NCBI GenBank assembly: GCA_020853995.1
Contig: JADYXV010000098.1
Location: 1-6,239, forward strand
DNA: 6,239 nt
DNA from: Novosphingobium sp.
GTDB taxonomy: Bacteria; Pseudomonadota; Alphaproteobacteria; Sphingomonadales; Sphingomonadaceae
Direction of reading: 5' to 3'
How positions within the stretch are numbered: position 1 is the stretch's first letter; every line of letters begins with the position of its first letter. Below are positions 1 to 5,475 of the stretch, in pieces. A model generated the notes under the pieces. It saw only the letters and a list, made by a program, of their open reading frames with translations. It did no database searches and was not told the origin of the DNA. A program made the position numbers and the translations under genes.

Positions 1-76
1 CCTCGCCACGCGCAGCTGCTGCCAATAGCTCTGACAGCCTGGTCTTTGCTTCGCCGATATTGACGTGAATGGTCAT
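1..76 (-). CDS. Phd/YefM-type antitoxin, N-terminal fragment (runs off window)
   Basis: Reading leftward from ATG at 76-74 gives 25 residues, beginning MTIHVNIGEAKTRLSEL and ending in AAAARGE, before the window edge. The pattern VNIGEAKTRLSELL plus ARGE is the classic N-terminus of Phd/YefM antitoxins, which bind their own operator through this domain and neutralise a partner toxin (often a VapC/PIN, RelE or Doc protein) with the C-terminal tail. The DNA-binding beginning is here; the neutralising tail and any toxin gene lie outside. It starts 45 bp beyond the guaA stop on the same strand. No strong Shine-Dalgarno is visible (the best is AAGG about 13 nt upstream), so translation may be weak or leaderless. 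The family call comes from motif recognition; toxin type cannot be judged. Confidence 0.8.
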   Translation of the reverse strand, partial: MTIHVNIGEAKTRLSELLAAAARGE

Positions 77-87
77 CGCGCGAAAAT

Positions 88-114
88 GCCTTGGCCAAGA
101 GGCTTGGTCAAGGC
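88..114 (-). terminator. Probable intrinsic terminator after guaA
   Basis: An 11-bp stem (88-98 with 104-114) closes a 5-nt loop. Read leftward, it is followed at once by AUUUU. In the guaA-direction RNA one position is an A·C mismatch, and the U tract is short, so termination may be partial. It sits between the guaA stop and the antitoxin start and could separate the two transcripts or form part of the antitoxin leader. Confidence 0.45.
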
Positions 115-121
115 CGCGCGA

Positions 122-1681
122 TTATTCAAATTCAATCGTGACGGGGGGCTTGCTGGTGTAGTCATAGACCACGCGATTGATGCCCTTTACCTCGTTGACG
201 ATGCGCGTTGCCACGCGGCTCAGGAAGCCTGCGTCGAACGGGTAAATGTCAGCCGTCATGCCATCGGTGCTGGTGACGGCGCGCAGGGCGCAGACGCTGT
301 CATAGGTGCGGTGATCGCCCATCACTCCTACGGTTTTGACCGGGAGCAGCACGGCGAAGGCCTGCCAGATTGCATCATAAAGGCCTGCGTTACGGATTTC
401 CTCAAGGTAGATTGCGTCGGCCTTGCGCAGGATGTCGCAGCGTTCCTTGGTCACCTCGCCGGGGATGCGGATGGCAAGGCCGGGGCCGGGGAACGGGTGG
501 CGGCCCACGAACACATCGGGCAGGCCCAGTTCGCGGCCCAGTGCGCGCACTTCATCCTTGAACAGTTCGCGAAGGGGTTCAACCAGCTTCATGTTCATGC
601 GTTCGGGCAGGCCGCCCACGTTATGGTGGCTCTTGATCGTCACCGATGGCCCGCCGGTGAAGCTGACCGATTCGATCACGTCAGGGTAGAGCGTGCCTTG
701 TGCCAGGAAGTCTGCGCCGCCCACCTGGCGGGCTTCAGCCTCGAACACATCGATAAACGTCTTGCCGATGAACTTGCGCTTGGCTTCGGGGTCAGTAACG
801 CCGGCAAGCCCGCCGAGGAACAATGGCGACACATCCTTGTGCACCAGCGGAATGTTGTAATGGTTGCGGAAAAGGCTGACGACCTGCTCGGCCTCGCCCA
901 TGCGCATCAATCCGTGATCGACGAACACGCAGGTCAACTGGTCACCGATGGCTTCATGGATCAGCACGGCGGCAACTGCCGAATCAACCCCGCCCGAAAG
1001 CCCGCAGATCACGCGGCTGGAACCCACTTGTTCGCGAATTTCGGCGATCTTGGTCTTGCGGAATTCCGCCATCGTCCATTCGCCGGTGCAGCCGCAGACG
1101 TGGCGCACGAAATTGGCGATCAGCTTGCCGCCATCGGGCGTGTGGACCACTTCGGGGTGGAACTGGGTGCCGTAATACTTCTTTTCATCGTTGGCGATGA
1201 CTGCAAACGGCGCGCCGTCCGATACCGCAACGATGCGGAAGCCGGGTGCAAATTGCGTCACCTTGTCGCCATGGCTCATCCACACTTGATGGCGTTCTCC
1301 AACTGACCACAGCCCGTCAAACAGCACGCACGGTTCGGTGACGGTGAGGAAAGCGCGGCCAAATTCGCCCGAATCGCCCGGCTCCACTTTGCCGCCAAGC
1401 TGCTCGCTCATCACTTGCTGGCCATAACAGATGCCCAAAATCGGCAATCCGCTGTCAAACAGCACTTGCGGTGCGCGCGGGGAACCGTCGGCGGGCACGC
1501 TGGCGGGCGATCCGGAAAGGATGATACCGGTCGGCTTCATCCGGTGGAACGCGGCCTCGGCCTGCGTATAGGGCGCGATTTCGGAATAGACCCCCGCTTC
1601 GCGTACGCGCCGCGCGATCAGCTGGGTTACCTGGCTGCCGAAGTCGACAATAAGGATCGATTCTGAAGGTTGAATGCTCAT
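122..1681 (-). CDS. guaA: GMP synthase (glutamine-hydrolysing)
   Basis: Converts XMP, ATP and glutamine to GMP, the last step of guanine nucleotide synthesis, in the cytoplasm. The 519-residue product has the family's usual length and full architecture. A class I glutamine amidotransferase domain covers about residues 8-195, with nucleophile Cys85 in GICYGQQ and the His175/Glu177 pair in FHPEV. The ATP-pyrophosphatase domain follows, with P-loop SGGVDS at 229-234. The C-terminal dimerisation domain ends in the conserved tail SKPPVTIEFE. I chose ATG at 1681 (MSIQPSESILIVDFGSQ) because homologs begin just before the ILIVDFGSQ strand; an in-frame ATG at 1783 would add 34 residues unlike the family. 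No clear Shine-Dalgarno precedes the chosen start. All catalytic motifs are intact. Confidence 0.97.
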   Translation of the reverse strand: MSIQPSESILIVDFGSQVTQLIARRVREAGVYSEIAPYTQAEAAFHRMKPTGIILSGSPASVPADGSPRAPQVLFDSGLPILGICYGQQVMSEQLGGKVEPGDSGEFGRAFLTVTEPCVLFDGLWSVGERHQVWMSHGDKVTQFAPGFRIVAVSDGAPFAVIANDEKKYYGTQFHPEVVHTPDGGKLIANFVRHVCGCTGEWTMAEFRKTKIAEIREQVGSSRVICGLSGGVDSAVAAVLIHEAIGDQLTCVFVDHGLMRMGEAEQVVSLFRNHYNIPLVHKDVSPLFLGGLAGVTDPEAKRKFIGKTFIDVFEAEARQVGGADFLAQGTLYPDVIESVSFTGGPSVTIKSHHNVGGLPERMNMKLVEPLRELFKDEVRALGRELGLPDVFVGRHPFPGPGLAIRIPGEVTKERCDILRKADAIYLEEIRNAGLYDAIWQAFAVLLPVKTVGVMGDHRTYDSVCALRAVTSTDGMTADIYPFDAGFLSRVATRIVNEVKGINRVVYDYTSKPPVTIEFE

Positions 1682-1745
1682 GGCGTGCCGATACGGACTA
1701 GGGCGGTTTCTGTCCAGACAGGTGCGCAAATGTGACAATTGCGTT

Positions 1746-1761
1746 ACATGCAACTGCATGT
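1746..1761. promoter_or_regulatory. Operator-like palindrome upstream of guaA
   Basis: ACATGCA, two bases, then TGCATGT is a perfect 7+7 inverted repeat lying 65 bp upstream of the guaA start, in the divergent region between guaA and the micropeptide gene. Its size and position suit a dimeric regulator binding site, but I do not recognise the motif and cannot say which gene it would control. I saw no convincing -35/-10 pair on either strand of 1682-1893. Confidence 0.35.
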
Positions 1762-1880
1762 GCCTCGTTCGCACTTGCAGCATACGTCATTCGGCGTATT
1801 TGCGCTTTCAGTTCTGATGCTTCCAGCCCACCCTGCCGGACAAACGAACTGGGAGGATGCTTGCTAAGGTGAACCCGAAC

Positions 1881-1886
1881 AGGAGG
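1881..1886 (+). promoter_or_regulatory. Perfect Shine-Dalgarno for the 27-residue micropeptide
   Basis: AGGAGG lies 7 nt before the ATG at 1894, the strongest ribosome binding site in the window. It is the main reason to accept such a short reading frame as a gene. Confidence 0.8.
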
Positions 1887-1893
1887 AACACCC

Positions 1894-1977
1894 ATGCGTA
1901 GTCTTATTACTGCCGCGCTTCCGATCATCCTGGCTGCTGGTCTCAGCGGCATGATGTTCACCGCCACGCTCGCCTGA
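1894..1977 (+). CDS. Hydrophobic 27-residue micropeptide
   Basis: A 27-codon frame (begins MRSLITAALPIILAAGLSG, ends TATLA, stop TGA) follows a perfect AGGAGG at ideal spacing and is followed 33 bp later by a strong terminator, so it looks like a self-contained transcription unit of about 150-180 nt. The peptide has one basic residue (Arg2), no acidic residues, and is otherwise a continuous apolar segment, compatible with a single membrane helix or a bare signal-peptide-like segment. I do not recognise the family. Possibilities are a membrane micropeptide modulating another protein, a leader-type peptide or a type I-toxin-like peptide. The lack of the charged C-terminus common in such toxins argues against the last. 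Function unknown; that it is translated is inferred from the ribosome binding site. Confidence 0.65.
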   Translation: MRSLITAALPIILAAGLSGMMFTATLA

Positions 1978-2005
1978 GCTGTCGGAAATACCGCGACAAA
2001 TCAAC

Positions 2006-2039
2006 AAAAGCGGCCACCCCTCGCGGGTGGCCGTTTTGT
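2006..2039 (+). terminator. Strong intrinsic terminator of the micropeptide gene
   Basis: A perfect 9-bp GC-rich stem (CGGCCACCC at 2011-2019, GGGTGGCCG at 2025-2033) closes a 5-nt loop and is followed by TTTTGTCTTTTT. An A-run (2006-2009) on the left side makes it potentially active in both directions. It insulates the micropeptide gene from gluQ, which starts 50 bp later. Confidence 0.9.
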
Positions 2040-2051
2040 CTTTTTGGGTTG

Positions 2052-2080
2052 TGTCGTTTTACGTCAAGGCGCGCTAATCT
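2052..2080 (+). promoter_or_regulatory. Possible gluQ promoter giving a leaderless mRNA
   Basis: TAATCT at 2075-2080 resembles a -10 box. Transcription would start near 2087, almost on the ATG at 2090. The matching -35 region (about 2052-2057, TGTCGT) is poor. No Shine-Dalgarno precedes gluQ, which fits a leaderless message. Tentative. Confidence 0.3.
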
Positions 2081-2089
2081 GCTGCGCAC

Positions 2090-2935
2090 ATGATCGTCAC
2101 CCGCTTTGCCCCCAGCCCCAACGGCCCGCTCCATCTGGGCCACGCGTTTTCTGCAATCGCTGCCCATGACCGGGCCAAACGCGAAGATGGCGAATTTTTG
2201 CTGCGAATCGAAGATATCGATGGCGCGCGTTCGCGGCCCGAACTTGCCGATGAATTTCGCGCCGATCTTGCTTGGCTCGGCCTTGAATACCGCGAAGTCA
2301 GCCCGCAATCACAACGCATCGCAAACTATCGCGCCGCTGCCGATGATCTGCGCGCCATGGGCCTGCTGTATCCCTGCACCTGCACCCGCGCCGAAGTGGC
2401 TGCCGCTGCGCATACCCATGGCCCGGACGGGCCGCTCTACCCCGGCACCTGCCTGCGCCGTGGCCCGCGTCCCGGCGCCGATGCCGCGTGGCGGCTGGAT
2501 ATGGAGCAGGCGGTCATGTTGGCAGGCCCGCTGGAATGGGCAGATGAAAGACGCGGGGCGCAAAAGGCCCGGCCTGAAATGTTCGGCGATGTCGTGCTCT
2601 GGCGCAAGGATGCACCCGCCAGCTATCATCTGGCCGCCACGCTGGATGATGCCGCCGATGGCGTTACGCATATTACGCGCGGAGTGGATCTGTTCCACGC
2701 CAGCCACGTCCACCGCTTGCTGCAACACCTGCTCGGCCTGCCGGTGCCGGTGTGGCACCATCATCCGGTGCTGGTGGAAGCAGACGGGCGCAAACTGGCC
2801 AAGCGCCGCGATGCGCCCGCCATTGCCGATCGCCGCCGCGCTGGCGAAGATGGCCGCGCGGTTGCCGCCGAAGTGCGCTCTGCCCTCTTTGACACTGGCA
2901 TTTCGCTGTCAGACGCTTTAACTCTTGTGCCATGA
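2090..2935 (+). CDS. gluQ: Glutamyl-Q tRNA(Asp) synthetase
   Basis: Attaches glutamate to the queuosine at wobble position 34 of tRNA-Asp after activating it with ATP; a truncated paralog of glutamyl-tRNA synthetase. The 281-residue protein has the class I signature FAPSPNGPLHLGHA (HLGH at 15-18), FLLRIEDID at 37-44, and the family zinc site Cys96, Cys98, Tyr117, Cys121 in the CxC...YxxxC arrangement. YHLAATLDDAADGVTHITRG lies at 179-198 and the degenerate KMSKS loop KLAKR at 235-239. It ends where GluRS would continue into its anticodon-binding domain, as expected for GluQ rather than a broken gltX. The start at MIVTRFAPSP is fixed by the motif; there is no Shine-Dalgarno. Its TGA overlaps the next ATG (ATGA), suggesting translational coupling. 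Confidence 0.95.
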   Translation: MIVTRFAPSPNGPLHLGHAFSAIAAHDRAKREDGEFLLRIEDIDGARSRPELADEFRADLAWLGLEYREVSPQSQRIANYRAAADDLRAMGLLYPCTCTRAEVAAAAHTHGPDGPLYPGTCLRRGPRPGADAAWRLDMEQAVMLAGPLEWADERRGAQKARPEMFGDVVLWRKDAPASYHLAATLDDAADGVTHITRGVDLFHASHVHRLLQHLLGLPVPVWHHHPVLVEADGRKLAKRRDAPAIADRRRAGEDGRAVAAEVRSALFDTGISLSDALTLVP

Positions 2936-3165
2936 GCTATTTTGTATTGGTCCCGCTGATCATCTTCCTCGTCGCCATGACGGTCATCTCGCTCGTGCGC
3001 GGGATTGTCGCGTTTTTGAAAACGACCGAGGCCGATCTGAAAAGCGATCCGGCCAACGGCGCGACCGATATGCAGATTTTGCAAAACAAGATGATGTTCA
3101 ACCGCATCAAGTATCAGGGCATGGCCGTCATTGCGGTGGCTGTTCTGATGGCCATTTCGCGCTGA
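2932..3165 (+). CDS. Twin transmembrane HIG1-domain small protein
   Basis: A 77-residue inner-membrane protein with two predicted helices (about 3-28 and 62-76) joined by a polar loop. The second half, QNKMMFNRIKYQGMAVIAV, matches the hypoxia-induced protein (HIG1) conserved region: Asn-Lys-Met-Met, a basic stretch, then Gln-Gly leading into the second helix. Eukaryotic HIG1 proteins associate with respiratory supercomplexes. In alphaproteobacteria the small homologs are widespread, and a link to cytochrome oxidase is plausible but not shown here. Its ATG overlaps the gluQ stop (ATGA), so it is probably translated by re-initiation; the adenosyltransferase gene follows after 19 bp. Family call from motif and topology; role inferred. 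Confidence 0.85.
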   Translation: MSYFVLVPLIIFLVAMTVISLVRGIVAFLKTTEADLKSDPANGATDMQILQNKMMFNRIKYQGMAVIAVAVLMAISR

Positions 3166-3184
3166 ACGGCGCGTCCGCAAACCC

Positions 3185-3745
3185 ATGGTAAAACTCAACA
3201 AAATTTACACCCGCACGGGTGATGAAGGCACCACCGGCCTTGTCGACGGATCGCGCCGCGCCAAATATGATGCGCGCATGCAGGCCATTGGCGAAGTGGA
3301 CGAAGCCAACAGCGTCATCGGCCTTGCCGTCATTGCCGCATCTCCAGAAACCGGCCAGAACCTTCAGCGCATCCAGAACGACCTGTTTGATCTGGGCGCT
3401 GATCTTGCCACGCCGGGTGATGACTTCGCGCCATCGGACATGGTGTTGCGCGTCGTGCAAAGCCAGGTCGAATGGCTTGAAAACGCCATCGATACGCTGA
3501 ACGAAGGCTTGCCCCCGCTGGCCAGCTTCATTCTTCCGGGCGGGTCAGAGGCGGCGGCCCGCATCCATGTCGCCCGCGCCACCGTGCGGCGGGCTGAACG
3601 CAGCGCAGTTGCCCTTGCCGCTGCGGAACCTGTAAATCCGCAAGCTCTGGCCTATCTCAATCGCTTGTCCGATTACCTGTTCGTGCTGGCCCGCGCCACC
3701 AATGCAGGCAACGATCCGCTGTGGGTGCCCGGCGCCTCGCGATAA
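3185..3745 (+). CDS. PduO-type cob(I)alamin adenosyltransferase
   Basis: Transfers the 5'-deoxyadenosyl group of ATP to cob(I)alamin or cobinamide, making adenosylcobalamin for B12-dependent enzymes. The 186-residue product has the full PduO/MMAB pattern: ATP-binding N-terminus IYTRTGDEGTTGLVDGSR (7-24), GEVDEANS (36-43), ILPGG (116-120), RRAER (135-139) and the C-terminal helix LNRLSDYLFVLAR (158-170). This is distinct from the unrelated CobA/BtuR fold despite the shared activity. It starts 19 bp after the HIG1 gene with no strong Shine-Dalgarno and is probably cotranscribed with gluQ and the HIG1 gene. Which B12 enzyme it serves (methylmalonyl-CoA mutase, class II ribonucleotide reductase) is not visible here. 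All motifs are intact. Confidence 0.95.
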   Translation: MVKLNKIYTRTGDEGTTGLVDGSRRAKYDARMQAIGEVDEANSVIGLAVIAASPETGQNLQRIQNDLFDLGADLATPGDDFAPSDMVLRVVQSQVEWLENAIDTLNEGLPPLASFILPGGSEAAARIHVARATVRRAERSAVALAAAEPVNPQALAYLNRLSDYLFVLARATNAGNDPLWVPGASR

Positions 3746-3850
3746 GCTGGCCAGTCTTTTGATTGGTTCAGCCTCTTGATTGGGGCAGGTAGACTTCGCA
3801 TCCACCCCCCGCTAGTCAGCGCGCATTGCTATGCATGACGGGGATTTTTC
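3746..3850. other. Intergenic gap before 3-hydroxybutyryl-CoA dehydrogenase, with TTGATTGG direct repeat
   Basis: This 105-bp gap contains TTGATTGG twice (3759-3766 and 3776-3783), start-to-start 17 bp, i.e. about 1.6 helical turns. A TAGACT at 3790-3795 with TTCAGC 17 bp upstream (3767-3772) is a weak promoter candidate. No clear terminator for the preceding gene was found; CTGGCCAG followed by TCTTTT at 3747-3760 has no loop. The downstream gene may therefore have its own promoter or be read through. Confidence 0.35.
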
Positions 3851-4723
3851 ATGATCAAGACGGTTGCAGTCATCGGCGCAGGCCAGATGGGTTCGGGCAT
3901 TGCGCAAGTATCGGCGCAAGCGGGCATGAAAGTGCTGCTGGGCGATGTCTCCATCGAACTGGCCGATAAAGCACGCGACAAGATCGCCAAAGGCCTCGCC
4001 AAGCTGGTTGAAAAGGGCAAAGTCGACGCTGCCATTGCTGCGTCCACCGTTGCCAACCTGCACAGCTTTTCCGATCACGCCGCCCTTGCCGAAGCCGATC
4101 TGGTGATCGAAGCTGCGACCGAGCGCGAAGACATCAAGCACAAGATCTTTGAATCGGCAGGCAAACACCTCGCGCCCCACGCGGTCATGGCATCCAACAC
4201 ATCGTCCATCCCGATCACGCGCATGGCGGTTTCCTCCCCCGATCCGGAACGCTTCATCGGCATCCACTTCTTCAATCCGGTGCCCCTGATGAAACTGGTC
4301 GAGGTCATCCCCGGCCTTGCCACTTCGGTTGGCACGATTGATCTGGTGCGCGGCTATGTTGGCGATATCGGCAAGGAAATCGTGCTTTCGCAGGATGAAC
4401 CCGGTTTTATCGTCAACCGCATCTTCGTGCCGTTCATCAACGAAGCCGCCTTTGTGCTCGGCAGCGGCACAGGATCGGTCGTGGATATCGACAAGGGCGT
4501 GAAGCTGGGCCTCAATCATCCGATGGGGCCGCTCGAACTGGCCGATTTCATCGGGCTTGATACCCTGCTTGAAATCATGAAGATCTCTCTCGCGGCCACC
4601 GGCGATCCCAAGTACCGCCCCGCGCCGCTGCTGCAAAAATATGTCGAAGCGGGCTGGCTGGGCCGCAAGTCCGGCCGGGGCTTTTATGATTACTCGGGTG
4701 AAACGCCGGTCCCTACCCGTTAA
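3851..4723 (+). CDS. 3-hydroxybutyryl-CoA dehydrogenase
   Basis: NAD(P)-dependent cytoplasmic oxidoreductase interconverting 3-hydroxyacyl-CoA (typically 3-hydroxybutyryl-CoA) and the 3-ketoacyl-CoA, used in fatty-acid and butanoate/polyhydroxybutyrate-linked metabolism. The 290-residue length is standard. The N-terminal Rossmann fold carries GAGQMG (9-14) and the acidic Asp32 that suggests NAD preference. By alignment to the family from memory, the catalytic set is Ser118 in SNTSS, His139 in GIHFFNP, Glu151 in LVEVIP and Asn189 in FIVNR. The C-terminal domain contains GLNHPMGPLELADFIGLD and ends with GRKSGRGFYDY. GGGGA at 3840-3844 is a modest Shine-Dalgarno. Alphaproteobacterial homologs often follow etfBA; here the adenosyltransferase gene is directly upstream. 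Often labelled hbd or paaH/fadB2-like; exact substrate not determinable. Confidence 0.95.
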   Translation: MIKTVAVIGAGQMGSGIAQVSAQAGMKVLLGDVSIELADKARDKIAKGLAKLVEKGKVDAAIAASTVANLHSFSDHAALAEADLVIEAATEREDIKHKIFESAGKHLAPHAVMASNTSSIPITRMAVSSPDPERFIGIHFFNPVPLMKLVEVIPGLATSVGTIDLVRGYVGDIGKEIVLSQDEPGFIVNRIFVPFINEAAFVLGSGTGSVVDIDKGVKLGLNHPMGPLELADFIGLDTLLEIMKISLAATGDPKYRPAPLLQKYVEAGWLGRKSGRGFYDYSGETPVPTR

Positions 4724-4735
4724 TCGCGGAACAGG

Positions 4736-4787
4736 CGGTCGATCAGGGCGTAGTCTCCTTAACCAGGAGAGACGCCGTGATCGACCG
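4736..4787 (+). promoter_or_regulatory. Long hairpin enclosing the RBS and GTG start of the acidic protein
   Basis: Three paired blocks form a nearly continuous 21-bp stem with a 5-nt loop (4760-4764): CGGTCGATCA (4736-4745) with TGATCGACCG (4778-4787), GGCGT (4747-4751) with ACGCC (4772-4776), and TCTCCT (4754-4759) with AGGAGA (4765-4770). They are interrupted only by a G/G mismatch and a 2x1 internal loop. The Shine-Dalgarno AGGAGA is fully paired in the apical block and the GTG start lies on the right arm. It could repress translation until opened, or act as a processing or stability element for the upstream mRNA. There is no U tract, so it is not a standard terminator. Confidence 0.7.
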
Positions 4788-5103
4788 TAAAACACCCAAG
4801 CCAGACAATACTGCCCCCGAAACCGTCAATTCCGAACAGGAAGACGGTGAAGCACAGGCTCAAACGGTGGCCGACGAGGCTATCGCGCGTAGAACCAGCG
4901 TGCTGGGCGAACACGGTGAAACCGAACGTGCGGCAGGCAACAGCGATGATTCCGGCATGCCCGATCTGGTCGATCACATGAACCAGATGGTGAGCAGCGG
5001 CGTGATCGACATGAGCGCCTATCGCGGCGAACGCAGCGATGATGACGAAGAAGGCATGCTGGGCGATGGCGGCATCGACGACGACAATCCGCCCGGAAGC
5101 TGA
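4777..5103 (+). CDS. Acidic hypothetical protein
   Basis: A 108-residue, strongly acidic, soluble protein without Cys, Trp or membrane segments. The N-terminal 60 residues are low-complexity and rich in Glu, Asp, Ala and Gln, probably disordered. The most structured and probably conserved part is residues 61-86 (MPDLVDHMNQMVSSGVIDMS then AYRGER), followed by the acidic tail SDDDEEG and DDDN. I believe similar small proteins occur in sphingomonads but know no function. The start is GTG at 4777 with AGGAGA 6 nt upstream; both lie in a long hairpin. It follows 3-hydroxybutyryl-CoA dehydrogenase by 53 bp on the same strand and converges on a small membrane protein gene 9 bp away. The composition is reminiscent of anti-sigma-type or partner-binding disordered proteins, but that is only a guess. 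Confidence 0.75.
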   Translation: MIDRKTPKPDNTAPETVNSEQEDGEAQAQTVADEAIARRTSVLGEHGETERAAGNSDDSGMPDLVDHMNQMVSSGVIDMSAYRGERSDDDEEGMLGDGGIDDDNPPGS

Positions 5104-5112
5104 TCGTCGAAG

Positions 5113-5280
5113 TTATTTCTTGTCCAAAGCCCACGGGTCTGTTTGCAGCGGCTTGGCTTTGGTTGCCTGTGTCTCTTCCGCCGATGGCACCACGCGCCAG
5201 GCAAACAACAGGATGGATATGGCCCAGAACAGGGCCTTCCATCGGCTGGCGAAAACAGTGGTAAGGCGCGGCCCGATCAT
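5113..5280 (-). CDS. Small single-helix membrane protein (55 residues)
   Basis: Reading leftward from ATG at 5280 gives 55 residues: a short basic N-terminus (MIGPRLTTVFASRWK), one predicted membrane helix (about 16-32, LFWAISILLFAW), then a polar tail ending in DPWALDKK. A good Shine-Dalgarno, AGAGGA (5287-5292 on the complementary strand), sits 6 nt before the start, and the gene ends 9 bp from the convergent acidic-protein gene. The positive-inside rule puts the N-terminus in the cytoplasm and the roughly 22-residue tail in the periplasm. I do not recognise a named family. Real coding status is supported by ribosome binding site, topology, and tight packing between neighbours. Function unknown. 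Confidence 0.7.
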   Translation of the reverse strand: MIGPRLTTVFASRWKALFWAISILLFAWRVVPSAEETQATKAKPLQTDPWALDKK

Positions 5281-5324
5281 GATTGGTCCTCTACCCCGAA
5301 AATCTTAGCCAGCCGTTACCCTGC

Positions 5325-5342
5325 GCAATTGCCCTAAGGGCA
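5325..5342. repeat. Flanking palindromic repeat, left copy
   Basis: GCAATTGCCCTAAGGGCA contains the 13-bp palindrome TGCCCT-A-AGGGCA (5330-5342). It matches the right copy at 5476-5493 at 16 of 18 positions as a direct repeat; because of its symmetry it is also an exact inverted repeat over 14 bp. It lies about 45-50 bp upstream of the small membrane protein start, a position suited to an operator. Confidence 0.75.
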
Positions 5343-5366
5343 CAGAACTAAGGTCTATACCCTTGT

Positions 5367-5452
5367 CGTCACCCCGGGCTTGACCCGGGGTCCCGCTGCT
5401 TTGCGACGTTGCAAAAGAAACAGCGGGATCCCGGGTCAAGCCCGGGATGACG
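5367..5452. repeat. Large inverted repeat, sphingomonad-type intergenic element
   Basis: Arms 5367-5398 and 5421-5452 are 32 nt each and complementary at 30 of 32 positions, separated by 22 nt. Each arm carries CCCGGGCTTGACCCGGG or its reverse complement, itself a partial palindrome. The loop has a small extra stem (TTTGC 5400-5404 with GCAAA 5411-5415). From memory, CGTCATCCCGGGCTTGACCC-type sequences are dispersed intergenic repeats in sphingomonads, so this is probably one copy of a REP/MITE-like family, able to form a cruciform or a very stable RNA hairpin. No coding content or transposase. Confidence 0.85.
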
Positions 5453-5475
5453 GATTGATGTGGCGAACTTCTGAT

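Noticed and set aside
65..1306. Long rightward open frame (413 codons) antisense to guaA
   Set aside because: It lies wholly opposite a gene with complete GMP synthase motifs, and its composition (His/Ala/Gly/Asp-rich) is typical of an antisense frame in GC-rich DNA; no domain recognised.
1682..1783. 34-residue N-terminal extension of GMP synthase from ATG 1783
   Set aside because: The added residues are unlike the family, which starts right before ILIVDFGSQ, and they would cross the operator-like palindrome.
1782..1799. Inverted repeat ATACG / CGTAT near 1790
   Set aside because: Five-base arms with an 8-base gap are expected by chance at this scale.
2106..2921. Rightward frame of 271 codons overlapping gluQ in another frame
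   Set aside because: Alternative frame of gluQ with Trp/Cys/Pro/Met-rich composition; gluQ carries the HLGH, zinc and KLAKR motifs.
3747..3760. Terminator after the adenosyltransferase (CTGGCCAG then TCTTTT)
   Set aside because: The palindrome has no loop, so the usable stem would be only two or three base pairs.
4736..4787. Intrinsic terminator of the dehydrogenase gene
   Set aside because: The stem is long enough but is followed by TAAAACACCC rather than a U tract, and it contains a good ribosome binding site and start codon.
3812..4795. Long leftward open frame (327 codons) antisense to 3-hydroxybutyryl-CoA dehydrogenase
   Set aside because: Antisense shadow of a gene with all catalytic residues; the product has no recognisable motif and is rich in Asp, His, Arg and Gly.
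5343..5475. Classical transposon with 18-bp target duplication
   Set aside because: The flanking copies differ at two positions, are themselves palindromic and are separated from the inner arms by unrelated sequence; no transposase. Kept only as one of two readings of the repeat.
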